DNA of 64,000 nucleotides, from contig NZ_NPML01000027.1 in assembly GCF_002252565.1 (NCBI RefSeq), positions 1 to 64,000 on the forward strand. Reading direction: 5' to 3'. The translations under genes and the position numbers were made by a program. Shown here one piece after another: positions 53,518-61,750 of this stretch (position 1 is the stretch's first letter; each line of letters starts with the position of its first letter). A model generated the notes under the pieces. It searched no databases, had not been told where the DNA came from, and saw only the letters and a program-made list of their open reading frames with translations. The stretch is from Petroclostridium xylanilyticum. Lineage in GTDB: Bacteria > Bacillota > Clostridia > SK-Y3.

Positions 53518-55155
53518 GTGTTCATCTTTTCAGGGAAGGAGGCGGCAAAGCTGCGGAAGTTAAAGCGATATAAACCTACGCGATTTATGGCGGAAGGATC
53601 CCAATACGACAAGGAAGCGGCGGATGCTGCCGTTACCTTTATAAACTGCCTGAAGCATACCAAGGGCGAATGGTACGGGATGCCATTCGAGCTGATTGAC
53701 TGGCAGGAGCAGATCGTCCGCGACGTATTCGGGATTTTGAAGCCAAACGGATACCGGCAGTTTAACACCGCCTATGTGGAAATTCCGAAGAAACAAGGTA
53801 AATCGGAGCTTGCGGCGGCAATTGCCTTATACCTGACCTGCGGGGATTTTGAGCATGGCGGCGAGGTGTACGGCTGCGCATCCGACCGTCAGCAGGCGTC
53901 CATCGTTTTCGACGTGGCGGTGGACATGGTGGAGCAATGTCCCGCATTGAAATCGCGGATTAAACCGATGCTGTCGCAGAAGCGTTTGGTATACAGGCCG
54001 CTTGGAAGCTTCTATCAGGTGCTTTCGGCGGAAGCCTACACGAAACATGGACTTAATGTCCATGGCGTGGTATTTGACGAACTTCACGCCCAGCCGAACC
54101 GCGATCTGTATGACGTGATGCTTCACGGTTCCGGCGACGCGAGAAAACAGCCGCTGTTTTTCCTGATCACGACTGCGGGCACCGACAGGAATTCCATCTG
54201 CTGGGAGGTGCATCAAAAGGCTGAGGACATCCTGCAGGGACGCAAGATAGATCCGACTTTCTACCCGGTTATTTACAGTGCAGCCGATACCGACGACTGG
54301 ACGAGCGAAAAGGTATGGAAAAAGGTTAATCCTTCGCTGGGCATTACTGTGGATATTGAAAAACTGAGGGTGGCTTTTGAAAACTCTAAACAGAATCCCG
54401 CGGAGGAGAACTTATTCCGTCAGCTTCGCCTGAACCAGTGGGTCAAGCAATCGGTGCGCTGGATGCCGATGGACAAATGGGACAGGTGCGCATTCCCTGT
54501 CGATGCGGAAAGCTTGCGCGGACGCATTTGCTATGGCGGCCTTGACCTGTCGAGTACTACCGATATTACAGCCTTTGTGCTGGTGTTTCCGCCGCTGGAT
54601 GAATCGGATAAATATCAGATCCTGCCTTTCTTCTGGATACCGGAGGACAATATTGACCAGCGCGTGCGGAGGGACCATGTGCCGTATGACATATGGGAAC
54701 GGCAGGGGTTTTTATACACGACCGAAGGCAACGTGGTTCATTACGGCTTCATTGAGAGCTTTATTGAGGAACTCGGTATGAAATATAACATTAGAGAAAT
54801 TGCCTTTGACCGCTGGGGCGCGGTGCAAATGACACAAAACCTTGAGGCATTGGGTTTTACTGTTGTGCCGTTCGGTCAGGGGTTCAAGGACATGTCGCCT
54901 CCTACTAAAGAGCTTATGAAGCTGACTTTGGAGGAGCGCATTGCCCATGGCGGATATCCGGTACTGCGCTGGATGATGGACAATATCTTTGTCAAAACCG
55001 ACCCGGCCGGAAATATAAAGCCTGATAAAGAAAAGTCCACCGAGAGAATAGACGGTGCGGTTGCGCTCATTATGGCGCTTGACCGCGCACTTCGCCATGG
55101 AGGAGATGATCGCAATGGCTCAATCTACGATGAAAGGGGGTTGCTGATTATATGA
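53518..55155 (+). CDS. terL: phage terminase large subunit
   Basis: This encodes 545 residues from GTG 53518. ATPase domain: QFNTAYVEIPKKQGKSELAA (Walker A-like), YGCASDRQQASIVFDVA, and Walker B GVVFDELHAQPNRDL. The motor coupling motif is FFLITTAGTD. Nuclease domain: YGGLDLSSTTDITAFVLVFP with the first catalytic aspartate, and IREIAFDRWGAVQMTQNL and STERIDGAVALIMALD further on. Terminase_1 family. A small terminase and HNH gene normally just upstream are absent here, so packaging initiation may be lost. A 4-nt overlap leads into the portal gene. Confidence 0.93.
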   Translation: MFIFSGKEAAKLRKLKRYKPTRFMAEGSQYDKEAADAAVTFINCLKHTKGEWYGMPFELIDWQEQIVRDVFGILKPNGYRQFNTAYVEIPKKQGKSELAAAIALYLTCGDFEHGGEVYGCASDRQQASIVFDVAVDMVEQCPALKSRIKPMLSQKRLVYRPLGSFYQVLSAEAYTKHGLNVHGVVFDELHAQPNRDLYDVMLHGSGDARKQPLFFLITTAGTDRNSICWEVHQKAEDILQGRKIDPTFYPVIYSAADTDDWTSEKVWKKVNPSLGITVDIEKLRVAFENSKQNPAEENLFRQLRLNQWVKQSVRWMPMDKWDRCAFPVDAESLRGRICYGGLDLSSTTDITAFVLVFPPLDESDKYQILPFFWIPEDNIDQRVRRDHVPYDIWERQGFLYTTEGNVVHYGFIESFIEELGMKYNIREIAFDRWGAVQMTQNLEALGFTVVPFGQGFKDMSPPTKELMKLTLEERIAHGGYPVLRWMMDNIFVKTDPAGNIKPDKEKSTERIDGAVALIMALDRALRHGGDDRNGSIYDERGLLII

Positions 55156-56417
55156 GAATATTTTCCCGCCTGTTCAAAGCAATGGATAAGCCGAAAAACA
55201 GCCTGTTCGGCAATGCATACAGCTTTTTCTTCGGTGGCACCAGCAGCGGCAAGACGGTCAATGAGCGGACAGCCATGCAGACAACGGCAGTGTATGCCTG
55301 TGTAAGGATACTTGCGGAGGCCATCGCAGGGCTTCCGCTGCATGTGTACCGGTATAAGGAAGACGGAGGCAAAGAGAAAGCGCTCACTCACCCGCTGTAT
55401 TACCTGCTCCATGACGAGCCAAACCCAGAGATGACTTCATTCGTGTTCCGCGAGGCACTGATGAGTCATCTTCTTTTATGGGGAAATGCCTACGCCCAGA
55501 TTATCAGGGACGGCACAGGCCGGGTGCTGGCTCTTTATCCCCTTTTGCCAAACAAGATGACGGTGGACAGGGCTCCAAACGGAGAACTGTATTACATCTA
55601 CCGGCGGGACAGCAAGGAGAGCAGGACGGATCCGAAAGCGGGACTGGTATACCTGCGAAGCGAGGAGGTACTGCACATCCCAGGACTCGGCTTTGACGGG
55701 CTGATTGGCTACTCCCCTATTGCCATGGCCAAGAATGCAATAGGCATGGCCATTGCCTGCGAAGAGTATGGCGCGTCCTTCTTTGCAAACGGCGCAAACC
55801 CGGGCGGAGTTCTGGAACATCCGGGCGTGCTCAAGGACCCGGCAAAGGTGCGTGAAAGTTGGAACGCCGTCTATCAGGGAAGTGCCAACGTCCACCGCAT
55901 TGCTGTTCTTGAAGAGGGCATGAAGTTTCAGCAGATCGGTATCCCGCCCGAACAGGCACAGTTTCTGGAGACAAGGAAGTTCCAGATAAACGAGATCGCC
56001 CGGATATTCCGCGTGCCTCCCCATATGGTAGGCGACCTTGAAAAGTCAAGCTTTTCAAACATCGAGCAGCAGTCGCTGGAGTTTGTCAAATATACGCTCG
56101 ACCCGTGGGTGATGCGCTGGGAGCAGGCTATCCAAAAGGCGCTGCTTTTACCGTCGGAGAAGCGGACATATTTTGTCAAGTTCAATGTGGACGGTCTTTT
56201 GCGCGGAGATTATGCCAGCCGCATGAATGGCTATGCCACTGCAAGGCAGAACGGCTGGATGTCGGCCAACGATATCCGTGAGCTTGAGAATATGAACCGC
56301 ATTCCTGCGGAGCTGGGCGGCGACCTGTATCTCATCAACGGCAATATGACCAAGCTTCAGGACGCTGGCGCATTTGCAGGCAAATCTAATGCAGAAACGG
56401 AGGGATCAAAAAGATGA
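55152..56417 (+). CDS. phage portal protein (HK97 family)
   Basis: This encodes 421 residues beginning MRIFSRLFKAMDKPKNSLFG. The conserved portal core is AVYACVRILAEAIAGLPLHV, HPLYYLLHDEPNPEMTSFVF and LLWGNAYAQIIRDGTGRVLA, then EEVLHIPGLGFDGLIGYSPI and the wing/crown region RIFRVPPHMVGDLEKSSFSN. It forms the dodecameric vertex through which DNA enters. It is full length and uninterrupted, and overlaps the protease gene by 4 nt. Confidence 0.95.
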   Translation: MRIFSRLFKAMDKPKNSLFGNAYSFFFGGTSSGKTVNERTAMQTTAVYACVRILAEAIAGLPLHVYRYKEDGGKEKALTHPLYYLLHDEPNPEMTSFVFREALMSHLLLWGNAYAQIIRDGTGRVLALYPLLPNKMTVDRAPNGELYYIYRRDSKESRTDPKAGLVYLRSEEVLHIPGLGFDGLIGYSPIAMAKNAIGMAIACEEYGASFFANGANPGGVLEHPGVLKDPAKVRESWNAVYQGSANVHRIAVLEEGMKFQQIGIPPEQAQFLETRKFQINEIARIFRVPPHMVGDLEKSSFSNIEQQSLEFVKYTLDPWVMRWEQAIQKALLLPSEKRTYFVKFNVDGLLRGDYASRMNGYATARQNGWMSANDIRELENMNRIPAELGGDLYLINGNMTKLQDAGAFAGKSNAETEGSKR

Positions 56418-57163
56418 GCAAATCATCCAAACCAAGCCCAACTCGCCGCTTTTGGAACTGGGTGCAAAACGAAGACGGCAGCCGCACCCTGTACCTCGAC
56501 GGACCCATAGCCGAGGAAAGCTGGCTGGGAGACGAGGTGACTCCCAAACAATTCAAGTCAGAACTGCTTTCCGGAGAAGGTGACATTACGATCTGGATTA
56601 ACAGTCCGGGCGGCGACATATTTGCGGCCAATCAGATTTACAACATGCTGATGGATTACAAAGGCAAAGTCACCGTAAAGATTGACGGTATCGCTGCCAG
56701 CGCCGCGTCGGTCATTGCTATGGCCGGAGGCGACGTGTTCATGTCGTCGGTGAGCATGATGATGATCCATAATCCAATGACTATAGCTATCGGCGATACG
56801 GAAGAGATGGAAAAGGCCATCGCCATGCTGGAAGAAATAAAGGAATCCATCATCAACGCCTATGAACTGAAAACAGGGCTTTCCCGGGCAAAAATATCGC
56901 ACCTCATGGATGCGGAAAGCTGGTTTAACGCAAGAAAAGCGGTGGAACTGGGCTTTGCCGACGGCATCCTGTTTATGGAGGACGAATCGTCTCCCGCTGA
57001 TTTCGAAGTATCGGAAGGAATGATTTTCAGCAGGCAAGCGGTGACAAATTCCATCCTGCAAAAACTTATACCTAAAGAAAAACCAATAGGAACCCCGATT
57101 GATGTCGCCAAAGCCACTCCAGCAGAGTGGCTTGAAAAGCGGCTTAATTTGCTGAAACCATAA
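56414..57163 (+). CDS. ClpP-type prohead protease
   Basis: This encodes 249 residues. Crotonase/ClpP fold: ITIWINSPGGDIFAANQIYN, KIDGIAASAASVIAMAGGDV containing the nucleophilic serine, MSSVSMMMIHNPMTIAIGDT with the catalytic histidine, and a downstream aspartate in SHLMDAESWFNA. It cleaves the capsid scaffold delta domain during head maturation. Its place between portal and capsid is standard for HK97-like phages. It appears active. Confidence 0.93.
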   Translation: MSKSSKPSPTRRFWNWVQNEDGSRTLYLDGPIAEESWLGDEVTPKQFKSELLSGEGDITIWINSPGGDIFAANQIYNMLMDYKGKVTVKIDGIAASAASVIAMAGGDVFMSSVSMMMIHNPMTIAIGDTEEMEKAIAMLEEIKESIINAYELKTGLSRAKISHLMDAESWFNARKAVELGFADGILFMEDESSPADFEVSEGMIFSRQAVTNSILQKLIPKEKPIGTPIDVAKATPAEWLEKRLNLLKP

Positions 57164-57183
57164 ATTTAAAGGAGGATTTAACA

Positions 57184-58578
57184 ATGAGCAAAATATTGGA
57201 ACTGCGTGAAAAACGTGCGAAAGCATGGGAAACCGCCAAAGCTTTCCTCGACAGCAAACGCGGAAGCGACGGGCTGCTTTCACCGGAGGACACCGCAACC
57301 TATGAGAAAATGGAAGCTGACGTTGTGGTGCTCGGCAAAGAAATAGAACGTCTTGAACGTCAGGCGGTCATCGATTTGGAACTATCAAAGCCGCTGAATG
57401 CCCCCATCACAGACAAGCCTGCTTCCATACCGGGCAATAATGAAAAAACCGGACGCGCAAGCGATGAATACCGACAGTCTTTCTGGAACATGATGCGCGG
57501 CAGACGCAAATATGACGTGCAGGACGCACTGCAGATCGGAGAAGACACTGAAGGCGGATACCTTGTCCCCGACGAGTTTGAGCGTACTCTTGTGGAAGTG
57601 CTGGAAGAGGAAAACATCTTCCGCCAGATTGCCAATGTAATTATAACGTCCAGCGGCGACAAGAAAATTCCGGTGGTGGCAAGCAAGGGCACTGCATCCT
57701 GGGTAGATGAAGAAGGCCAGATCCCGGAGAGCGACGACTCCTTTGCGCAGGTATCCATTGGAGCCTACAAGCTGGCGACAATGATCAAGGTGTCTGAGGA
57801 ACTTTTAAATGACAGCGTATTCAATCTGGAGCAGTATATTGCCAAAGAGTTCGCCCGCCGCATCGGAGCAAAGGAGGAGGAAGCTTTCTTTGTCGGCGAC
57901 GGTTCCGGCAAGCCTACAGGAATCTTGGCAAATAACGGCGGCGGCGAGGTCGGAGTGACCGCGGCAAGCGCGACAGCCATTACTCTTGACGAGATAATGG
58001 ACTTGTTCTATAGCCTTAAGTCTCCCTACCGCAGGAACGCGGTATTTATCATGAACGATTCGACAGTCAAGACTATCAGGAAGCTTAAGGACAACAACGG
58101 CCAATACCTCTGGCAGCATTCCGTTACCGCCGGAACACCGGATACAATCCTCAACCGGCCTGTCAAGACGTCGGCATATATGCCTGCCATTGCCGCCGGA
58201 GCTAAGACGATAGTATTCGGCGACTTTTCCTACTACTGGGTGGCAGACCGCCAGGGCAGGGTCTTCAAGCGGCTCAACGAGCTGTATGCCGCTACCGGAC
58301 AGGTGGGCTTCATGGCAACACAGCGCGTGGACGGCAAACTGGTGCTGGCCGAGGCGACGCTTTATGCTGATGACGGAGCGGCTGAAGTAGTCAAGGAATT
58401 TCAAAGCGGTACCTTATCTCTCGGCGTTGCAGACATAGGTGTTGCCGCAGCCGAGGTTTTGACGGGAGCTACCCTTGACGACAACAAGGTGCTGATTTCT
58501 GCCAGCGAGGACGGAGGTGCTCCGGTGGCAATCGGCTTCAGAGCCAAAAAAGCCAACGGCAAGTACAGGTATTTCTGA
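57184..58578 (+). CDS. HK97-type major capsid protein fused in frame to a major tail protein
   Basis: This encodes 464 residues after AAAGGAGGATTTAACA. Residues 1-~110 are the coiled delta/scaffold region (LELREKRAKAWETAKAFLDS). The capsid body follows: EGGYLVPDEFERTLVEVLEE, KKIPVVASKGTASWVDEEGQ, NGQYLWQHSVTAGTPDTILN. At about residue 391-395 (LVLAEATLYADDGAAE, near 58358) it changes to a phi13-type major tail protein: SGTLSLGVADIGVAAAEVLT to KKANGKYRYF, then TGA. Head-tail connector and tail-terminator genes that should lie between are missing. The chimera would probably not assemble normally. Confidence 0.75.
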   Translation: MSKILELREKRAKAWETAKAFLDSKRGSDGLLSPEDTATYEKMEADVVVLGKEIERLERQAVIDLELSKPLNAPITDKPASIPGNNEKTGRASDEYRQSFWNMMRGRRKYDVQDALQIGEDTEGGYLVPDEFERTLVEVLEEENIFRQIANVIITSSGDKKIPVVASKGTASWVDEEGQIPESDDSFAQVSIGAYKLATMIKVSEELLNDSVFNLEQYIAKEFARRIGAKEEEAFFVGDGSGKPTGILANNGGGEVGVTAASATAITLDEIMDLFYSLKSPYRRNAVFIMNDSTVKTIRKLKDNNGQYLWQHSVTAGTPDTILNRPVKTSAYMPAIAAGAKTIVFGDFSYYWVADRQGRVFKRLNELYAATGQVGFMATQRVDGKLVLAEATLYADDGAAEVVKEFQSGTLSLGVADIGVAAAEVLTGATLDDNKVLISASEDGGAPVAIGFRAKKANGKYRYF

Positions 58579-58821
58579 CTGTACCGGGTAAAATTCGGCA
58601 TCCCTGCGACAAACCTGCAGACGAAGGGTGACAGCATCACTTTTTCAACGCCAACCATAGAAGGAACAGTCATGCGGCGCAACAAGCCGGACGGCCAGGG
58701 CAAGCATCCGTGGAAGGCGGAGGTCAGCGAGGACGATCCCGGCGTATTGCCTGCCACTATTACCGGCTGGTATACGCAGGTATATGAACCTGTCTTTGCT
58801 GTAGGAGGAGGCGGTGAATAA
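58579..58821 (+). pseudogene. remaining C-terminus of the major tail protein after an in-frame TGA
   Basis: The same frame continues beyond TGA 58576-58578 (KYRYF*LYRVKFGIP, where TGG is conserved) with PATNLQTKGDSITFSTPTIE and AEVSEDDPGVLPATITGWYT to TAA 58819-58821. This is the conserved tail of phi13-family major tail proteins. The stop therefore removes the last ~80 residues. Its TAA overlaps the next ATG by one base. Confidence 0.7.
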
Positions 58822-59210
58822 TGCAGGATGCTGATAGACGCGCAAGCATCAGCATCGGCAGCGAGGAGTATCAGCTTATTCTAACCACCAGAGCGACAAA
58901 GGAAATCGCTAAAAGGTACGGCGGACTTGAAAATCTCGGCACCAAGCTGATGAAGACAGAAAACTCCGAGATGGCGCTGGATGAAGTAGTGTGGCTGATT
59001 ACGCTGTTAGCCAACCAAAGCATCCTGATACACAATCTAAAAAACGAGGATAAGCGGGAACTTCTGACCGAGGAGGCGGTGGAGCTTCTTACTTCTCCGC
59101 TGGAGCTGGCGGCATACAAGAACGCAATTATGGAAGCGATGTTCAAAGGCACGAAAAGAAACGTTCAAAGTGAGGATGATTCAAAAACACACAGGCCGGG
59201 TGAGCGATGA
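58821..59210 (+). CDS. phage tail assembly chaperone-like protein
   Basis: This encodes 129 residues with GTAGGAGGAGGCGGTG before ATG 58821. It begins DADRRASISIGSEEYQLILT and includes TRATKEIAKRYGGLENLGTK, typical of the small helical protein between major tail protein and tape measure in phi13-like phages (gpG-like). It would coat the tape measure during tail assembly. The last 41 bases overlap the next frame, as in phages that make a frameshifted longer form. Confidence 0.65.
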   Translation: MQDADRRASISIGSEEYQLILTTRATKEIAKRYGGLENLGTKLMKTENSEMALDEVVWLITLLANQSILIHNLKNEDKRELLTEEAVELLTSPLELAAYKNAIMEAMFKGTKRNVQSEDDSKTHRPGER

Positions 59211-59391
59211 GGAATTGTTCACTCGGCTTTTGTATTACGGCACTGTCCAGCTTCACAGCTCAGAGGAGGAAGTATGGCTAATGCCTATCGGATACCTGCT
59301 GGATTTGTGGGAGTGCCACAAGCAGTTCTTAGGTATTTCCAAACCGAAACGGGAGCTGACCATCGATGATGTGATCCCCTATGGAATATAA
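59170..59391 (+). CDS. downstream half of the tail chaperone pair (possible frameshift product)
   Basis: This encodes 73 residues if started at GTG 59170; ATG 59176 is the alternative. It reads VSDEELFTRLLYYGTVQLHS and EEEVWLMPIGYLLDLWECHK and ends IDDVIPYGI. It lies in the +1 frame relative to the chaperone and overlaps its end, with an A-rich stretch TCAAAAACA in the overlap. It has a weak ribosome site. In many siphophages the second frame is reached by ribosomal frameshifting; here that is plausible but unproven. Confidence 0.55.
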   Translation: MRMIQKHTGRVSDEELFTRLLYYGTVQLHSSEEEVWLMPIGYLLDLWECHKQFLGISKPKRELTIDDVIPYGI

Positions 59392-59440
59392 ACAGCAAAA
59401 AGCAGGGAATTTATCCAATCCCTGCTTTACAAAGCTGCTG

Positions 59441-59845
59441 TTATTCCATTTGCAAAAACTCTGCCGCTGTTACGATCTTTGGGTTTGTGATGCCGGATTC
59501 AAGAAAATCCCTGTCGCCGGTTACAAGTACGTCGGCTTTTGCCGCAACGGCTGCCCGGAGAATTGGCCTGTCGGATACGTCCCTGACAAGAGTTTCATCG
59601 GACACGTCAACAGCAGGAGTCGGAACAACTTCAAGGACGGTAAGCGCAAGCGCCAAAAAGCGTTCAAGCGCCTGGATTTTGTGAGGGAATTTCCGGTTGT
59701 ATACCCGGCGAAGCTCATCGATGTTTTGATCGCAGACCATACCGTGGTTGGGGTGTGTAACGGCTTTGACGTACGCCTGATATGGCGTTCCTTCACTGCT
59801 CAAGGATGCGGAGATCAGGATATTGGTGTCGATCAATACTCTCAT
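59441..59845 (-). CDS. PIN-domain toxin
   Basis: This encodes 134 residues on the minus strand. It begins MRVLIDTNILISASLSSEGT with the first catalytic aspartate (IDTN). The middle carries an acidic DVSDETLVRDVSDRPILRAA, and the C-terminal site reads ADVLVTGDRDFLESG with conserved aspartates. These residues coordinate Mg2+ for RNA cleavage. The antitoxin gene overlaps by 4 nt. The pair is inserted antisense between tail chaperone and tape measure genes, a position typical of phage morons. Confidence 0.85.
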   Translation of the reverse strand: MRVLIDTNILISASLSSEGTPYQAYVKAVTHPNHGMVCDQNIDELRRVYNRKFPHKIQALERFLALALTVLEVVPTPAVDVSDETLVRDVSDRPILRAAVAAKADVLVTGDRDFLESGITNPKIVTAAEFLQME

Positions 59846-60114
59846 AGTCCTTCAATCTCCGCGCGGACGTCCTTTACCAGATCCATAACGTCGTCATCAC
59901 TGCGGATCCCGGCTTTTTCCGCCTCGCCCTCCATTTCTTTCTGCAGCATTTTCATGGCATAAACAGCAGAGTTCATAAGGATGACACGGTCTTCCTCGCA
60001 GATGAGAGTGACACGGTCTCCGGTGGAAAGGCGAAGTTTGGAGCGGATATCTTTTGGCAGCGTGATCTGGCCTTTGGCCATTACCTTTGCATTATCAACT
60101 ATAGGAACGCTCAT
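59842..60114 (-). CDS. AbrB/MazE-type antitoxin
   Basis: This encodes 90 residues on the minus strand from ATG 60114, preceded by AAAGGAGGTTTC. The swapped-hairpin DNA-binding domain is NAKVMAKGQITLPKDIRSKL then RLSTGDRVTLICEEDRVILM. The C-terminal helical part binds the PIN toxin. It should repress its own promoter; the palindrome TACTATTAGTA at 60166-60176 is a candidate operator. Confidence 0.85.
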   Translation of the reverse strand: MSVPIVDNAKVMAKGQITLPKDIRSKLRLSTGDRVTLICEEDRVILMNSAVYAMKMLQKEMEGEAEKAGIRSDDDVMDLVKDVRAEIEGL

Positions 60115-60165
60115 GCTGAAACCTCCTTTATTGGATTTGAAAAGCAGGGAAATCCCTACTTTTCC

Positions 60166-60176
60166 TACTATTAGTA
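60166..60176 (-). promoter_or_regulatory. palindrome in the AbrB-PIN promoter region
   Basis: TACTATTAGTA is a perfect 11-nt palindrome, overlapping a minus-strand TATACT -10 candidate (plus 60173-60178). It lies 52 bases upstream of the antitoxin start. Confidence 0.45.
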
Positions 60177-60247
60177 TATGCCAAACCGCGTTGAAATACA
60201 ATAGCCTTTAATAATTTTTATAAATTTTGCAGGAAGGAGGCGGTTTT

Positions 60248-61738
60248 GTGGCAGACGATTTTGGCCTGAAGATCGGCATTGAAGGCGAAAAGGAATTTAA
60301 AAACGCCATTCGGGAAATCAACCAAAGCTTCAAGGTGCTGGGCAGCGAAATGAACCTTGTCGCATCCCAGTTTGACAAACAGGATAAGTCAGTTGAAGCT
60401 GTTACTGTGCGAAACAGGGTACTAAGCAAAGAGATCGATGCGCAGAAAGAAAAAATCGCCACCTTGGAGAAAGCGCTTGCCAATGCCGCCTCCTCTTTCG
60501 GGGAAACCGACCGGCGTACTCAGTCCTGGCAGATACAGCTTAACAATGCCAAGGCTGAACTTAACAAAATGGAGCGAGAGCTGGAGCAGAGCAACAAAGC
60601 GCTGGACAATGCAGGCGATGAGTTCAACGAAGCGGAAAAACAGGCCGGCGAATTTGGCGATGAAATCAAAAAAGCCGCCGATCAGGCAGACGACGCTGGA
60701 GGGCGTTTTGAAAAATTAGGCGGCGTTTTGAAAGGAATCGGCGGGGCTATAGTGGATAATCTACCTGTCATTATCGACGCGGCAGTGCAGATTGTCATGA
60801 CGCTATTGCAGGCTTTAATCGACGCTTTGCCGCAGATAACCGACGGCGCGCTGCAGCTTGTAATGGCTTTGGTGCAGGGCATTATCGACAACCTTCCCGC
60901 TTTGGTGGAGGCAGCCGTTCAAATGATTGTGACGCTGGCGGCAGGAATCGGAGATGCGCTGCCGGAGCTGATACCTGCAATCGTCGAAGCCGTCATCCTT
61001 ATCTGCGAGACGCTCATAAACAACATGGATCAGATCCTTGAAGCGGCCTTTGCCATTATTGAAGGGCTGGCGCAGGGTCTTGTAAATGCCCTGCCAAAGC
61101 TTATCGAGGCCCTGCCGAGGATTATTGCGTCCATCGTTGATTTTATGACGAACAACCTGCCGAAGATCATAGAACTGGGAATTACGCTGATTGTTCAGCT
61201 TGCGGTCGGCCTGATTAAAGCCATTCCTGAGCTTGTGAAGTCATTGCCTCAGATTGTTGCGGCTATCATTGAAGGCTTGGGTAAAGCGGTCGTTTCGGTA
61301 GTTGAGATCGGCAAGAACATCGTTCGGGGCATATGGGAGAAGGCATCAAGAGCCTTGGAAGCTGGCTGTGGGAAAAGGTCAGCAGTTTCTTCTCCGGAAT
61401 TTGTGGACGGCGTGAAGAACTTCCTTGGCATCCACTCCCTGTCTACCGTTTTTGAAGGCATCGGCGGCAATATGGCGCAGGGCATCGGCGAAGGTTTCGA
61501 CAAGGCCATGGCAAAAGTGGCGGACGATATGCAAAATGCGGTACCGACGGACTTCAATATATCGCCCGACCTCAACATAAGCGGACGCAGCGGATCCGGC
61601 GGCTTAAGTTCCGGCCCGATGGTTTTAGTTCAGCAGATGATTGTAAGAAGCGAGGACGATATCCGAAGGATTTCACAGGAACTGTATAAACTTATCCAGA
61701 CCGGCTCAAGGGCGCAGGGCCGGTTCAGTACGGCATAA
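60248..61738 (+). CDS. short tape-measure protein with two compensating frameshifts
   Basis: This encodes 496 residues, GTG 60248 after AAGGAGGCGGTTTT. N-terminus: DDFGLKIGIEGEKEFKNAIR and a coiled coil to ~150. Then come amphipathic/hydrophobic 11-mer-like repeats (DNLPVIIDAAVQIVMTLLQA, DALPQITDGALQLVMALVQG). C-terminus: GVKNFLGIHSLSTVFEGIGG. Most relatives are larger, so an internal deletion is likely. Residues read from about 61337 to 61402 (KASRALEAGCGKRSAVSSPE) are out of frame; the alternative frame gives the expected EGIKSLGSWLWEKVSSFFSG. Two indels together restore the reading frame. Confidence 0.78.
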   Translation: MADDFGLKIGIEGEKEFKNAIREINQSFKVLGSEMNLVASQFDKQDKSVEAVTVRNRVLSKEIDAQKEKIATLEKALANAASSFGETDRRTQSWQIQLNNAKAELNKMERELEQSNKALDNAGDEFNEAEKQAGEFGDEIKKAADQADDAGGRFEKLGGVLKGIGGAIVDNLPVIIDAAVQIVMTLLQALIDALPQITDGALQLVMALVQGIIDNLPALVEAAVQMIVTLAAGIGDALPELIPAIVEAVILICETLINNMDQILEAAFAIIEGLAQGLVNALPKLIEALPRIIASIVDFMTNNLPKIIELGITLIVQLAVGLIKAIPELVKSLPQIVAAIIEGLGKAVVSVVEIGKNIVRGIWEKASRALEAGCGKRSAVSSPEFVDGVKNFLGIHSLSTVFEGIGGNMAQGIGEGFDKAMAKVADDMQNAVPTDFNISPDLNISGRSGSGGLSSGPMVLVQQMIVRSEDDIRRISQELYKLIQTGSRAQGRFSTA

Positions 61739-61750
61739 AGGAGGGGGCAC

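Noticed and set aside
56558-57298. 246-codon minus-strand frame opposite the prohead protease
   Set aside because: It is a shadow of the protease gene, whose motifs are clear, with no start signal and no domain.
44224-58578. Recoding of stop codons (amber at 44224 and 49708, TGA at 50810 and 58576) as a sign of an alternative code
   Set aside because: TAA, TAG and TGA all appear as lone stops inside pseudogene-like frames, and TAA, TAG and TGA are also used as ordinary stops in intact genes here. Scattered decay explains them better than one reassigned codon.
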